64,000 nucleotides of DNA from Acanthosoma haemorrhoidale (lineage: Eukaryota > Arthropoda > Insecta > Hemiptera > Acanthosomatidae): contig OV884014.1 of NCBI GenBank assembly GCA_930367205.1, positions 74,813,104 to 74,877,103 of the forward strand, read 5' to 3'. The translations under genes were made by a program, and so were the position numbers. Under the pieces are notes generated by a model that saw only the letters and a program-made list of their open reading frames with translations, made no database searches and had not been told where the DNA came from. This document shows, one piece after another, positions 1 to 13,100 of this stretch. Every line of letters starts with the position of its first letter. Position 1 is the first letter of the stretch.

Positions 1-49
1 ACACCTTGTACGTCAGCTTACAAGCTGTGTCTTTTAAAAGTGCCAAACT

Positions 50-283
50 GTTTTTGTTTTTTTTATACTCAAATCATTATTGTGACAAAATTCACTCGCT
101 CATTCATAAGGTATTTACAAACAGCCTACAGACCTCCCAAATCCATATGGTCATCCCCTCGAATGCGAAAGAGGAAGTGGAGTTTCCCACACGCTCCTCC
201 ATCAGCCGCGTTACCAGATACGAGCTCGGGACATGATTGGAGAAACTGGCCATTGCCAGGACTCCCACCAAAGCGTTAAATAT
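50..283 (-). mobile_element. LINE-A (Jockey-like) 3' UTR fragment, 5'-truncated
   Basis: Read on the minus strand, this stretch matches the 3' UTR at 20850-21190. Shared blocks include a segment containing GCAATGGCCAGTTTCTCCAA, the ACGCGGCTG...GGAGGAGCGTG segment, and an end with ATGAATGAGCGAGTGAA followed by an A-rich tail (T-rich on the plus strand near 50-64). No coding sequence remains; the short open frames here are shadows of UTR. It is a 5'-truncated retrotransposed copy. The window starts about 50 bases before its tail. I could not find a convincing target-site duplication. Confidence 0.75.
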
Positions 284-1582
284 TGTACTAGGACTTTTAG
301 TACCAGATGCCAACATATGAGTATATAGTATTTCAAAACAAGGTTCAATTATTGATAAAAACCTAACAATGGCCTTTCATCAGCCTAAGCCCATATCCCA
401 ACAAACTAATCTACTCATTTATAACCTAACGAATACAACACTATCGCCTAAAGACGGATGCTCTACAGTCAAAAAAGTGTATCAACTGTCATAAAACTCT
501 GAATTTTTCATTTCGCAAGTTGTAAAGTTTAAAAGCTCATTTAAATACAAGTCTGTAATTTTTCTTACATGGTTAGGAACGCATTAAAGACTGAAATTGG
601 TAAAAAAAATTCAATGATATTCTCAAAACGAAGCCAACTGCCTCGACCATTCCTCAATAGCGTTATTAGCTGCAATAAAGTCTTGGGTTTAAAAGGCATT
701 ATTAAACATGTGCATTAGAGAAACTTAAACCATTAATTTCCGATTGTCCGTTTAGGAAGGACTATGCCTGTAAGAGTTCCCGTTACTTCCGCGACGAAGA
801 ATCGGAGGAACGGTGAAAAAAAAAATGGTTTGTAGGGAAGAAGTGAAAGCGGTCGGAGCCAGCAAGATCTTTGCTTCCGAGTTACCTAACTTCTACTAGT
901 AGTTGCCATTAATATCGAAGGCAGGCATTTCATATAGCTGACGTATACGCATACAAGGGGTATATCAACATGCGTTTTATAGTAGTGTGGGCAGTCTTTG
1001 AAGAAAGGACTTAGGATGCCTTCGAATGAATTTAAACATTTTACATAACCGATGAAAATTTCGTCAGAAGACTAAATATACAAATATGGTCAATTGTTAC
1101 CACACAAGTTTCCAAGCCTGTGTGTGACTCCTCGCATCAATAGTGGCCAAAAGACATAAATAAGTTGTATTTGCTGTTGACTAGACGTCGTAGGACACAT
1201 GACTCAACAAGTCGGTCCAATGACCACCAGGGGTCTGTATGCCGTTAATAAATAAAATCGTATTTTTTATAGCACATAGAGCTCCTCGCTTATATTATTA
1301 CGAGTATTAAATTGATTGTTTGCGTTATCCTTTTTTTTTTCCATATCCCTTGTTAATAAAAATTATAGAATTCAATATAGATTCTATATAAATGAATCTG
1401 TTTACAATACGTTATTATTATATGTCCTGTAGCTTGGCCACATTTTATAAAATTTTCCACTGTGACTTGCGATTGTTCCAAAGGTATAATGTTCATTGTA
1501 CATTCATTGTCAAAGTGATGGGTCTCACCTTATGAATCATAAAACTTAAAACTAACTTACATCGAACAAACAAAATATTGAC
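284..1582. other. AT-rich DNA with no recognisable feature
   Basis: Both strands were read for coding similarity, inverted ends and repeats shared with the rest of the window; none was found. Only short A/T homopolymers stand out, for example the T run near 1331-1340. Any regulatory content cannot be judged from one sequence. Confidence 0.5.
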
Positions 1583-1872
1583 CTAATTTTCCCCGACGGT
1601 CTGTTGCCACGGGAGGGATGGTGGGGTCATAGTGTTAAACACTGGGTTTGTTATGTGCTGCAAGGAGTAAAAAAAAACTTGATGTGTCTCCGGTGGATGA
1701 ACTCACCCACTACTAAAGATTTCCGTTTATTTGAACTAAATTCAACCATATAATTAGTAAGCTTGGAATGTGTATTAAAAGTTTTAAATGGAGGAAACAT
1801 GCAATAATTAAATAAATGACGTTGATGTGAACGAATAATATCGAAAAATGGTCCGGGTCGGGGGGACTCCAT
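1583..1872 (-). pseudogene. Jockey-like LINE ORF2 C-terminal fragment, frameshifted
   Basis: The minus-strand frame from 1872 runs to 1651 and contains a segment reading FIHRRHIKFF. After a shift at the poly(A)-like run near 1669-1676 it continues as HITNPVF...PPSLPW and ends at a stop at 1583-1585. The order of these blocks (RRHIKFF, then a short spacer, then NPVF or NPLF, then a proline-rich end) matches the C-terminus at 33053-33340. There, FIKRRHIKFF is followed by HNPLF and PPPMP. That segment follows the reverse transcriptase domain in Jockey-type LINEs. The fragment is 5'-truncated and dead. The first half (1750-1872) is less clearly homologous. Confidence 0.65.
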
Positions 1873-2689
1873 TTAAATACTGAATGCTCAAATACTTTAA
1901 AGTTTAAATACTTAAGTTTTTAAATTGAATAATTGTGAAAAAAAAGTGAACTTTATTTTCTTGTGTTAATCATTTAAACTGTTTAAATCATTTGGGCAAC
2001 CGAAAAACATTAATATTGTAAATTGATAAAATAATGACATAAAAAAAACCTCGACTCCTTGAATGTTAAATACTTGATTTTTTTTTGTTTGATCCCTTAA
2101 CCCTATTTTTGGTGACGGTTTTTAGTGTGTCTCTAACCATGGAGTAAATATCAGAACGTTATATCATAAATAGATTCTGAGCCATCGGTTGTTTTTTAAG
2201 TATTTTTCCCTGGCCATCCTAATCTGTAAGGCAATACGCTATTCACCCTCGGCAACCTGACCAACGTCTAAGGTGGATGTCGGCTCGTGACCTCCTCCAT
2301 ACACTCCATCTCCTCAAACACCTCCTCCAAATACCTTTATGTATTTTGTTTATATATCAGTAAACTGACAAGTGGAAAGGTATTGGCTAATGAGCTTTTT
2401 CTTCTAAAAAATTAACAAGACGGCAAGAGCTATGAACTCTTTTAATTCTACAGTAATGATTGTATGTAGTCATGTCATACAATCAATACGGTTTAATACT
2501 ATATACCGAAAAATTATAGTTGGTTTGGAATGTACTTTTAAATTTTTGATGTATTGAATAATTACCCCCTATCGCAGGCACAGCCGATTGCCCTGTACCT
2601 GTTTGAGAGTATGGCCCTACTGGGATTCATTTAGTTTGAAGCTCTTGTCGGAAAGACTGGTGTTCTAAATGAGATGGTGATAGTGTTGA
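1873..2689. other. AT-rich DNA, no gene seen
   Basis: Low-complexity A/T-rich sequence with a short C-rich pyrimidine patch at about 2220-2335 (repeated CCTCC motifs). No similarity to other parts of the window and no protein-like frame was recognised. Confidence 0.45.
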
Positions 2690-3120
2690 TTTATTTATCG
2701 TTAAGTGGAACTCCCTTCGATGAATGAGCGGAGTACACAAGCAGCCATCCCTTGCGCAAACACAGAAGGCCCTGGAAGAGATGAGTGCTGCCGTATGTAC
2801 ACCATCAAGGAGTTTATTCTCCCTTCCGGTACTATTATCGTTTCCTCTTGAGCGCGCTCTAAACTGTCGACTGACAGGAGTATCGGTACAAAGGCTACGC
2901 GCAAACAGGGGGTGAGTCAGTCCGGATATACTCACGCGCCACTGTCGAGTGGGCGAAAAAGAGCGTACGCTCGTGGGAATGTTGCGATAAGCATCCATAA
3001 CAATGACATGTACCAAACCAATCTATGTACCATGGAGGCCCAATTCATATCGAGTGTAAATTGCACTTACATACGATTTCTTCTACAGCTACGTTAGCTC
3101 CGTATATGGAGGCTTCGCCA
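2690..3120. other. G+C-richer island with overlapping chance ORFs, unassigned
   Basis: Compared with its flanks this block is clearly richer in G+C, with CpG-containing words such as GAGCGCGCTC, CGTACG and CACGCGCC. It hosts the longest open frame in the window (minus strand, 2627-3016, 129 codons) together with overlapping frames on the plus strand. All are rich in Ser, Arg and Cys, and none shows a known domain. Overlapping frames on both strands indicate that composition keeps them open, not coding selection. It may be a regulatory island or the 5' part of an unrecognised mobile element. Confidence 0.3.
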
Positions 3121-5044
3121 TAACTAGTCTGCTCCGTGGAGTAACTGAGGAGTGACACTTGAAAACTAATAAAAATCAAGTCAATTGTGATGCATCGCAC
3201 AATTAAAAGTTGCAAGCGGTTTATAAAACGATTTTAAAGACATTTTGTAGTAATAATACTGTAGTGCCTTTAATTTGATTTCCTACATACTATTATCAAT
3301 ATGAATTTTTTTAATTATGAGTAAATATTAATAATTGAGCATTCATTGCTTTATGTGATTTCAATATTTCTAGTATTTTCGGGGCATCAAATAAAACTAA
3401 GATGAAATTTGAGAATACACTTCACACTTATTACGAATTTCAACATTTCAAAAAATTAGGGAAATATGAAAAATAAATTACTCAAATATGTACTTTACTG
3501 GTTTTTAAAGCGACAACTATCCGCATTTCGAGGTGCAAAGGAAATTTCCTACAATTATTTTTTTTTATACAAATAGTAAATGTATAAAGGCGCCTTGAAT
3601 GTTCATGAATTTCCTAGCATCTTTTTCGCAACGTAACTATTTCTTATGCTATTCCTATTATGTTATAGTTTTATTGTTTTATTGTTATATGTTTATGGTA
3701 TGTAAGTAATATGTTTACAACTAAAATTAACCATGTTAGTGGCAGTCGTTTTAATTGCTATAGATAGCCAATTTTTACAACAAAAAAAAATCACTGGATT
3801 ATAAGTAATATAAATAAAGAAAGAATCAATTAAGAATATAATTAATTTACAAAAATAAAATAATTTAATGTCCGATTATGATTATACTCTTGATTACATA
3901 ACGTTTACAGTTAGCTTTTCCACTGAGTTCCTGACGTTTTATCTTCCTTTAAGTTGGCAATATTTTTCGAACTTTCTCGTTGAAAGTTGAAATTTGTAAC
4001 CACCACCTCAAAAAAAAACAAAAAAAAACACAGAAGTGTGGAAAATGAATACTTCTCCAAAATTTCCAGTTGGACACTGACCATTCACTGTGATTATTTT
4101 CACCAAAATGTATATATAAAAAAAAAAAAATGTAACGTAATAAAAGCACAATTCACAAAATGGACCACTTACTAAAACTTCTTTCAATACCGAAAGTGGG
4201 TCAAGTATTTAAACAAATATTTTTTATCCAAGATGGACCATGTTTTCTTTCCACAAGCCACAATCAATTTGAAAAGAAAGTAGGTTAGGGCCCCCCTCCT
4301 TTATTGGCTTGGGCATAAAAACATCTTCACTCTCACCAGGCAAACAGCCCTACTCTAAAAGCTAGTTCCTCATTCTCATTTTCTCCTTTAAAATTGTTGT
4401 TATATTTCAATAATTATCACTTTTTTTTGTAATTTCCGTAATCGAATGAGAAGACTATTTACTTAGGTATCGTCATTTTTATATCTGGGAAAAATGTTTT
4501 CAATCACAGCTATTTCATATTAAAAAATTCTTATGTTTAAGGTCGCATCGTAGACGTTAATGAAAAAAATAAATAATAACTTTTGGGAATCAACAAACGT
4601 CATTATCTTTTTAGAAGGCGATTTCCCGTAAACAAATTGTTTAAGAAATAAAATGTTAAAAAATACTGAGTTGGGTTTTCACAATATACTATAAAATGCA
4701 AATACCAATCTCAACAATCGTATCTCAAGAACAGCTAGACCTTGGAAGCTGACACTTTGTATGGTAGTTCTTATAATACTGTAGAGGTGCTCTAAGAAAG
4801 ATTTTGAGTCGTAAGATGCAGAAATAAGCCTAAGGGTGTACTTATTGATGAATTTATTCTAGGGGTGGCAGAACATAAAGAGCTAAATTTTCAGACACCG
4901 CCCACTGTATTCTGTATTTATTGCATTGTATCGCAATCAATTTGATTTTTTTCGAGCGAACCATCATTCTGAAGAGTGAGCTCCAACACATTCAAATTTC
5001 GGAAAGCTTTCATAGCATTAATACAACGAAGTAGTCAGTTATTT
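3121..5044. other. AT-rich DNA; possible old repeat at about 4690-4920
   Basis: Mostly AT-rich with several A/T homopolymers (for example 4008-4030 and 4119-4130). The stretch at about 4700-4880 is more complex and has the look of an old interspersed repeat. I could not match it to another copy in this window, so it is not named. Confidence 0.35.
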
Positions 5045-5055
5045 AACTTCACTTT
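5045..5055. repeat. Left target-site duplication of the 5056-5251 retroposon
   Basis: AACTTCACTTT here is repeated exactly at 5252-5262, immediately after the A tail of the inserted element. Confidence 0.75.
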
Positions 5056-5251
5056 TCCCACAATGTAAACCGAAGGTGAGCCCCATCACCTTGTCTTGTA
5101 TATATGTATTTTGACCTTTTAACTTCAAAAAGAAATTGTTGTAATTCTACCCTCCTTGGAATGCATCTGCGCATGCAGTAAGAGGCGAATGTTGTAAATC
5201 GTGAATTGTAAATTGTAAAAATATTGATAAATAAAGGGATTATGAAAAAAA
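5056..5251 (+). mobile_element. Short retroposon (family C) with target-site duplication
   Basis: The body from about 5070 to the A tail matches the reverse complement of about 35595-35805. Shared blocks are GGTGAGCCsCATCACC, GTATTTTGAC...TTTTTAACTTC, TGTAATTCTACCCTCCTT, GCATCTGCG and an end of GGGGTTATGGAAAA/AGGGATTATGAAAA type. It is flanked by the direct repeat AACTTCACTTT at 5045-5055 and 5252-5262, just after the A tail, as expected for target-primed reverse transcription. The start carries a perfect 5-bp hairpin (GGTGA/TCACC, near 5074-5090). No coding frame is present. It could be a SINE without a tRNA head, or only the 3' tail of an unseen LINE. Confidence 0.75.
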
Positions 5252-5262
5252 AACTTCACTTT

Positions 5263-7675
5263 CTATATAAAATGCAGCATAGCTAAAGAAAATATAGAAG
5301 CACCAGGCGCAAATTTAGTTTTTTACAGATTCTAAATATTGTTAAACAAAATATGCCAAAATAAAGAGGTTTTGAAACAAAAAAAAATCATGACAACAAT
5401 TTTTGTAAATATAATAATATCAAAATGAATATAAAAAAAATCGTTTAAATAATAGAGGGAAATGGAATTAAGGCAGACTATAATATTGTGACTAATGAAA
5501 AGCAATTAGCGGTTGGTTTGAATATTAGCACTTTCGAATTTATTGCCCAGCCGTCATAAAGAAGGTAGAATATGATTTACAGTATTGTTTACATACGGAA
5601 TGATTTTACTGCCTCCCCACTGAAGGCACTAAAGACGAATATTAAACCAGACGAGGGGAGATGGAGGATGAGGGAGAGAAACTTCAAAAATAACAAAATA
5701 AAACTAGCCTCGGGTACGGTGAGGTCAGGAATGCCGTCGGGTTAGCACACATCCACATCCACTGCCGACGGCCTGTTTACGTAGAGAAAGTATATTTTAA
5801 TATTTCATGTATCGGCATTTAATAATATATTTTAGTCAAACTAGCAAGTTAGAAAATTAACTTAAGGGTCGCACCTTGTCCCAATTGACTGCCTCTGTGT
5901 CCATAGGGTACATTGCGTTCAGTCTGCAAGAAATTGTAAAAAATGACTTCATATTAGAAAGCTCGTCGTGTTGGCTAGCTCAGTGTCGGTTTGTAATCCC
6001 ATTATTTTAATTACTATTAGCCTAAGACCGGAGCCCCGGCCATTTATTCTACTATTTTGTCTTTGGCTAATAATTATTAATATATTGATTAATGCTCCAG
6101 CTACCAGGTTTATCAAAAACTGTGTGAAGGGTTAGGCACCATGTTTATAAGAACATATGCATATAGCCAGGGGCGTCAAACCAAAATAAATAAAAAGTTC
6201 CATATGCAGCCTATCGGTCGTAGAATTGAACCCTAAACACGTTCCTGAATGTTAAACTATAACAGATTTAAAGTTCTGATTTTTTCCATTTGGTTAATTG
6301 AAGATACATAATAAATGCAAAATGAAATTCATAAAAAAACGAAAGTTATTAGAGCCAAGAAAAGAAATGTTTCAATGCTTTTGAACCGATTTTAATAAGA
6401 ATCTGACACCTTACAATAAGTAAGTAGTATTCATTATTTGACTTAGACTTCGTATATATTTTGTAAATATTACCGATGTTATTAATGTTATGTTGTTGTT
6501 TATCGAATGGAGGGGGGGGGAGGGAATAATAATAAATAAAACGTTGAAGATACTAAGTAGCCGAAAAGTGAAGAAGTGGTAGTTGGCGTGTGGCGGCGGC
6601 GGTTCCATGACTGAGGGGCATTAGGACTCCTCGAGGATAATTTCATCTGACTTACTGACACAGTTTCTGGGCCAGAACCCTCTTGTTTCATCTCTCTCCA
6701 TCTCTTCTGTGTTCTGTTTTCATCATAAGGTGAGCTCCATCACTTTTAAACATGTCAAGAAAATGAACGTTTAATGTACACTTTTGTTACAATCACAAAT
6801 CGCAATGTCAAATTATTAAAAAATGTTTAATGTCACTTATGTAGAACCAATACTGATTTTTTCCATAATTTGTAATAACAAAGCGATATGAAAAAAAAAA
6901 ATAAAAAATAAAGAAAACCTATTTTCATCTTCATAACATCGACTCAAGTAGAAGAAGTTTTAGTGGGGTACTAAGTGCAAAAAGTTACCGAGTCGACAAA
7001 TTATTATTATTACTATTTCATATTATTAATTGTATTTAGGTGTCAATCTACTGCGTTGATGTCTGTGTGTTTGTTTTGCAATACAATCTATTTGAAATTT
7101 TGAAGGTATATTCAATATTACACTTTAAAGTTGACGGCCAAGACATAATAGCACATATTATGCATTTAAAAAAAAATACCTTGAGCGTTCCCGTTTCTTT
7201 AACTAATATTTTTCAAGTTTCTCTGAAGATTTAACTTTCCCTTTTGTAATAATGCATAAATAAATATCCATGGACCCAATAAACGATATTGATGTATAAT
7301 CGTTTTTATCTACACCCTTCTATCGAAACCTCTTGTCCGACCAAATACGCAGTATTGGCGTAAATTTTTCTCTGAGTAGTGATTTAATGCCTACCGATTC
7401 AAGGAGTGTCTAACGTTCTAGTTTCATACAATGTGGAGAAGATAAGTCTGGTGGGAAAACTGAGAACTCAAAGTAGCCTACAATTAATGGAAGGTTTTGA
7501 AGCACCACAAATGAATAGTTTAAGCACCTAATGAGGTGCTAACATTTTTTAAATATCAATAATTAAATATTCGGTAATACAAAAAAAAGGTAAGTATAAA
7601 TCGTATCGAGTGCCTTATCAAATTAAAGATCTCGTCGCTCTCATTAATAAAATGTTTTTTTAATTTTAAGTATTC
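5263..7675. other. AT-rich DNA with a poly(G) tract; no gene seen
   Basis: No recognisable coding frame or TE similarity. A nine-G run lies at 6512-6520, followed by a short GC-richer patch to about 6700. The phrase GGTGAGCTCCATCAC near 6729 resembles the start of the family C retroposon, but nothing downstream continues the match. Confidence 0.4.
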
Positions 7676-7687
7676 CAATTTTAGTAT

Positions 7688-8285
7688 ATGTACCGCCGAA
7701 GCGAGTACAACCAAACCAATAAATGGGAAATGATAGAGAAACGGATTTTAAACTATATACTAACCAAAATTATTTCATACAACTTAGGAAATCAATTAAA
7801 AAGGAAAAGAAAGACCGTCAAAACCCGTAATTGTGTGACTCTTGACATTCAATTAAATATTTGGTATCATGACTATTACGGAACATTTTTAATGGACCGT
7901 GTGTTTAATGGACCATATGTTAGCGAAATAGTATGTTTTTTATCGGAATATTCCAAGCCAAACAATGGCCTTCCCGGATTCCCGATGGGAACTGAAAAAC
8001 AGGTCAGGATAGTTCAGAAACTACTGAAGAATCAAAAAGCCATGACATCATTTGATTAGGACTAGAAACAGTATGGAGAACAAATTGCTGAGGTTTAGAC
8101 CAGCTCTGGAGAGGAAGTTAATCTACCTAGAGATGTACCTAGCTACCAAGCTCCGACCTGAGGACCGGGAGTCGCTCAACGAAGAAGAGGGAGGCAACAC
8201 CGCAGGGAAGTCGAGGAACTCGAGGCTCAGCTGCATCAACTGGTTCAAGAAGGACGATCGGGTGGTTGAGGGGAATTCGCATTAG
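7688..8285 (+). CDS. Unrecognised ORF pair, possible gene relic
   Basis: Two plus-strand frames lie end to end with an 8-base overlap: 7688-8059 (123 codons) and 8052-8285 (77 codons). The first begins shortly after a pyrimidine-rich stretch ending in AG (7676-7684), which could act as a splice acceptor. Its second half has a fairly balanced composition (for example GPYVSEIVCFLSEYSKP). The second is markedly GC-richer than its surroundings and very charged (LRPEDRESLNEEEGG). A third frame over 8190-8260 would read as a coiled-coil-like string, so even the frame is uncertain. I recognise no family. It could be a frameshifted relic of a host or mobile-element gene, or chance. Confidence that it encodes a protein is low. 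Confidence 0.2.
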
Positions 8286-9839
8286 CAACAAAATACACAG
8301 TGTTAAATGTTTGGTGATTTGAGTAATAAACAAATTCAGGACTGTTAACTAACCGGAAGTTATTAAGTATTTTTTTGTCTAAAATGCTGTACTATATGTT
8401 GTATATATTTGATCTGTAGAAAATTTAATTTTTTTTTAGTAAATAAAATTAACCTCCAGTTGTTAAATTCTTCTGCTATTGAGTATTAATCATACTTTCA
8501 CGACTGGTAAAACTGATTTCGAATATTTTAATCATATGTATGAAAAGTTTGTTCAAAGGATTAAAATGAAAACGTAACTAAACCGAAGATAAAATCAAAA
8601 TTTTAATATATTATATAACATAGACAAAATTAGTAACCTTATCCTAGTTAAGACAGAACCATTCATTTCAATAACCTGTACAATAAAGATATTAGAGCCC
8701 ATAAGAACCTCCGCAACAGTATGGAGTAACGTAAGTACGCACTTGTAAAAAGCGAATAGTATACGCTGTGTGAGTCAGATACATTAGTATCATTTCAAAA
8801 TATGTATGCCACGTAGCCCTAATGTTCTGATATTTTGTTGGTCACCATAAGGGTCTGATTCCAACATACCTTATGTAAACTAATTGGGCAATATCTGTTA
8901 TTATAGTAACAATACTCCAACTTACTGCCTTAGTTTATGTCAAAGGAGAACACTCAAAGAACACCCAAAGATTGTTACCCGGAATTGCTTTATTTACTAT
9001 ATAATTACGTTAATATGTATTAGGTATGAATGAGCTCTTAAGTCATAATTATTAATGTTGGGTAAGCAAGTTTTTATTTTCCACGTAAAGAACTTAGAAA
9101 AAAAAGTTAATGTAATAACTTCTGGTACTTCTGGTAGGTGGTAGGTGGGAAGTCTAGGATCGGCTAGTCCGTAGGCAGTGGCGTTTCGGCGACATCCTCG
9201 TGGTTAAGTATTGCAGGAAAGCGTATCTGCTAATATACCTGATGAACTATATAATGGACATCTCTTGGTAGTTCAAGGAGGTATAAACTAGTGAAAAACA
9301 TATCAAAACAATGCACAGTTTACTCCCGCCCGTGATCGCTCAGTTTTGTGTAGCCAGTGTCGAGGATGTTGTAACGGATGGCTTTGTTAATTCAGTTCTA
9401 TATTGGTCAAGTAGTATACCTTCGTGCAGGTAAAGGTAGTATACTTACCAGTATTACTGGTGTGATTTTGGGTTTCTTGGAATCAAGCCGAAAGTATATT
9501 CATGTTTATAAGATAATCTTAAGTTCCAATCACTTCTATTTTTTGTTTTGTTATTTTCGGAAGTGAAATCGAATTCACCTCTGATCTAGTGATTTAAACC
9601 CAAAGGGTTCGTATCGTGAAGATCTTCCTTAGCTCCAGAGATAGCGTCCCTTGTATTCCTCTATTTTGACTAATATGTGATGTACGTTGTTCTCGTAACA
9701 GTTATCTGCGGTATCCCTAAATATTGTCCCATACCGCGCCTCTGAACCGAGTGTTGTTATGCCCTTCTCACCTGTCTACAATACTTCTTTGTACCCACTT
9801 ATATAATCAATTCAAATCAATCCCGAAACAACAAGCCTA
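8286..9839. other. Mostly AT-rich DNA, no gene seen
   Basis: No TE similarity or protein-like frame. A small internal tandem repeat (CTTCTGGTA twice, then GGTGGTAGGTGG) lies at about 9119-9150 in a GC-richer patch to about 9210. Confidence 0.4.
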
Positions 9840-10100
9840 CCTAATATCAGCAATGGCTCAAGTTACGTAAGACAGACCCCGTTGGGGAGACCCACCCTAA
9901 ATAAGAAGCCCTGGCTCACTAATCGGCCCTGCTAATCTGTTACTAATTGCCCTCTGTATAAAAGAGGAAGGGCAGAAGGGCGACCACCTGTTGTCAGCGC
10001 TACCTGCTGGCCCTTTGTGCACTCCGACACCTAGCCACCGGGGAGCTGATAATTTCCTATGGCAGTAATTCACCAGCTAATGAAATATTTCATCAAGGGC
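9840..10100 (+). promoter_or_regulatory. Candidate regulatory block with a TATA-like box
   Basis: This non-repetitive block is GC-richer than its flanks. It contains TATAAAAG at 9957-9964 and, about 30 bases on, TTGTCAGCG, a weak initiator-like site. Nearby are CACCTG E-box-type words and homeodomain-core words (CTAATCGG, TACTAATTG, CTAATGAAAT). This could be a promoter or a conserved enhancer. No open frame follows it and conservation cannot be tested here. Confidence 0.25.
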
Positions 10101-13100
10101 TAGCTAACAAAATTAAATTATGTATTATTATTCTAGGATCCTGGTATGTTTGTCTTTATCTGTACGCGTCTCTTGTCTCTCATCGAGGGTGAACAACTTT
10201 CACATCTGAGCATTAAGGAATAAACTTTCTTTACCTATAAACATTTATTCATATTATATTTCACACAGACACACACACACATATAACAGTTAAGCACGAG
10301 TCTCAAGCTAGTGCAGGTAGGTCACACTGTATAATGGAGCAGAATGGAGGTAGCAATTTCAGCAGTCGCAGTTCACCCAGACTAAGACGAGTATATGTTT
10401 TTAATCAAGAAGTTGGGAGGTAATTTGGAGTTGTACACAAACTGGGGATTTACATTAAATATTAGTATATTTTACAACTGGAAATTTTATTGTGCTTTTA
10501 GGAAAGCTGGCTCAGATTATAAGGTGAACTTCGTGAAAATAAAAATTCTTATTAAGTTATCAAGATTTTATTGAAATTTGTGTGCGTACCTGATTTTCTC
10601 AAATTTGGCTACATCATTTATAATTATTGTTATATATATTGCATTTGCTTATGTAGAGAAAGTAGTTCATGTTTTGTCTCGCTACACGATTTACTCAGAC
10701 ATTTCAAAATTAAGTCATCCGTACCATAAGAGTGGGGATTGGGAAATGTCTGTATCAAACATGATTGAATACACTAACCGAGAACGCAACTAGCTGGTAA
10801 ATTCTATGAATTTACCACAACTGGTCATGACCACAGCTGAAATCATCCCTTGCAAACATGTTTGAGTGAGATAAGAAATCATAGTCCATTCTGGCAAAAT
10901 CTCTGGGAGAAGATGCGGCTCCAGATTCCATACTCCTCTGGGATATTATTCTCAGCATCTATTGAAGATATTCAAACCTGGAATGCTCGGGCAAAGGGGG
11001 AGGGAGGTCTCAGCCAGAATTCGGCCGTGGAATTTCATACCTGCTTCGTGTAAATTAATATTTCTGATGCTTGAGGGGTGGTGTAGGCTACCAGGGGGTG
11101 AGTCAGGTCGGTCTCTCATTTTGTCGATTAACTACAGCCACTCTTAATCACTATTAACTATTTAGAACATTTTGTAGTAGCATTCGTAGTAGAAGGAAAG
11201 CAATTTTAACCTCAAAATTTCAAGTTTTAAAATTAAAAGAAATTTTACAAAATGCTCAAAATTAAACTGTTTATTTTAAGATATATGCTTATTATAGCAT
11301 GTATATAATATGCTTATTGTTTATTTAATTATGTTTGTTGTTTGAAATTAAAATTAAAATAAAAAAAAACTGATGTCTCTTGAACCTATCCCCTCTAATT
11401 GTGCACTTTCGAAAAAACCAACGTGACCGCCATATAATATATATATTATACAAAGTCATTAAAAACTAATCAAAAGGTATAAGCCGAAGATTAACAAAAC
11501 CAAAACTGGCCAGGACGATCTCATGCACAGAATTATACCCAATCCCCCCCCCTTAAAAAACTATTACAGGCTAAACAAACTAACTGGATTTAATTATATA
11601 TTATTAGTAGGGAGGAAACTCAGTTCAATCAGGGATTCCTCTGTGATGGAACTACGTGACTGAGGCAGGCTTGGCCCAAGATCCTCTCAGATAGTGAGCC
11701 TTAAGTCTCAGTATGTAAAGAGTGTATATAACATAATGTGTATATATGTGCTAACGCTAAGTTTAATCCCCTGTGTATATATAGGTAGGGTATTATTTTT
11801 ACATTTACAATATTACATATACTACAAATTCATTATGTATATAGATGATAATCAAATAATGCACTGCCTGCTGAGAGTTGTGTAAGTTATTTTAAATAAA
11901 ACAAAGTAGAAATACAATAGATGTAATATACAATAATAGCCGTCAACAATCTGAGTAGTCTTTTGACAAAAATTGTTTTCATAGAAAAAGAACAATAAAA
12001 CTACTTTTTCTACCACTGAAAAAAACAGTATGGTGTCTCTAGCCAGTTTCCAAGTATATGAATTTTAATTTAACTATCTTCATTCCACCCGGATCACATA
12101 GTAGAAATTAAACCCCCTCTCCCTCAATAAGAAGAAAATCACTACTTAGATTACAATGTCTAATATTTTAATAGATTCCATTCTTTAAAATTGTTGAAAA
12201 CAATTATACAAAGAACAACATAATTAAATTTGAAAAAAACAAACCAGTAATCAGTCGGTGAATTTGCTAGAATCGTGTTCTCTTACCTGAAACAGAAATA
12301 TAATAGCATATTATTATAACTAACAAACTAAATGTGAATATTGAAATATGTATTGTTACTAAAAGCTCGGAAGGTCTTTTAATTTACAATGCTTCGGGTA
12401 AAAGGATAATGCAAAAACTCATTGAAACCCAAAACATTCATTTAAGTGGTCTAGTATAACTATAAGTGGTTACTTATCGTTACATTTAAATCGTTCTGCT
12501 TCGTATCAAATGAGCAGTGTTTCTTTTATGTACTATGAGCTTCTGTACTGTTAATGATCCCTTTACAAACAAAAGTTATAACTATGAACATAAATTATGA
12601 AATGGTCTCTAGTTGAATTTTCAGTCATTAGGTTTTTTATTTATGTTTTTACCATTTCTAAATTTAAGTGTAATTCAATAATAAGTACGATTTTACTTAC
12701 TGCCTAGAACGGTGATGCCAAGCTTTCTTTTAGACTAAACGAATTTCATATTAGCATAATAATATGTTATATTTTATGTATATGAAATAAATTGCCATTA
12801 AATAATGACCGTTTTAATTATGTCAATTTTTTTCATCCCGAGACAAATAAATGAAGGGTTATATAACACTATAACGCACGGAGCTAATACATATAAACAG
12901 CTAAACATAAACACCATCTACATATATACATATATTAGTAATATAAGAGTGTTAAGTGAGGGATTATGAGAGATAGCCTGGACGACTGGTCCTCGGACCA
13001 CATTCCTTCTTCCTCCATTATCTGCCCCGGGCTATTATCCCGGTTAAATCCCTTCACGGTCGATATCTTGTTCTCATCTTCGCTGGGATGATGGGGGAGG

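Noticed and set aside
2627..3016. 129-codon minus-strand ORF, the longest in the window
   Set aside because: Two plus-strand frames overlap it in the same GC-richer patch, it shows no domain, and its length is within chance expectation; not called as a gene.
4180..4240. Third copy of the 34793/37165 repeat
   Set aside because: A short resemblance (TTTTATCcaAGATGGA) without collinear flanking similarity; AT-rich chance match.
6729..6746. Third copy of the family C retroposon
   Set aside because: Only about 15 bases of the start match; nothing downstream continues the similarity.
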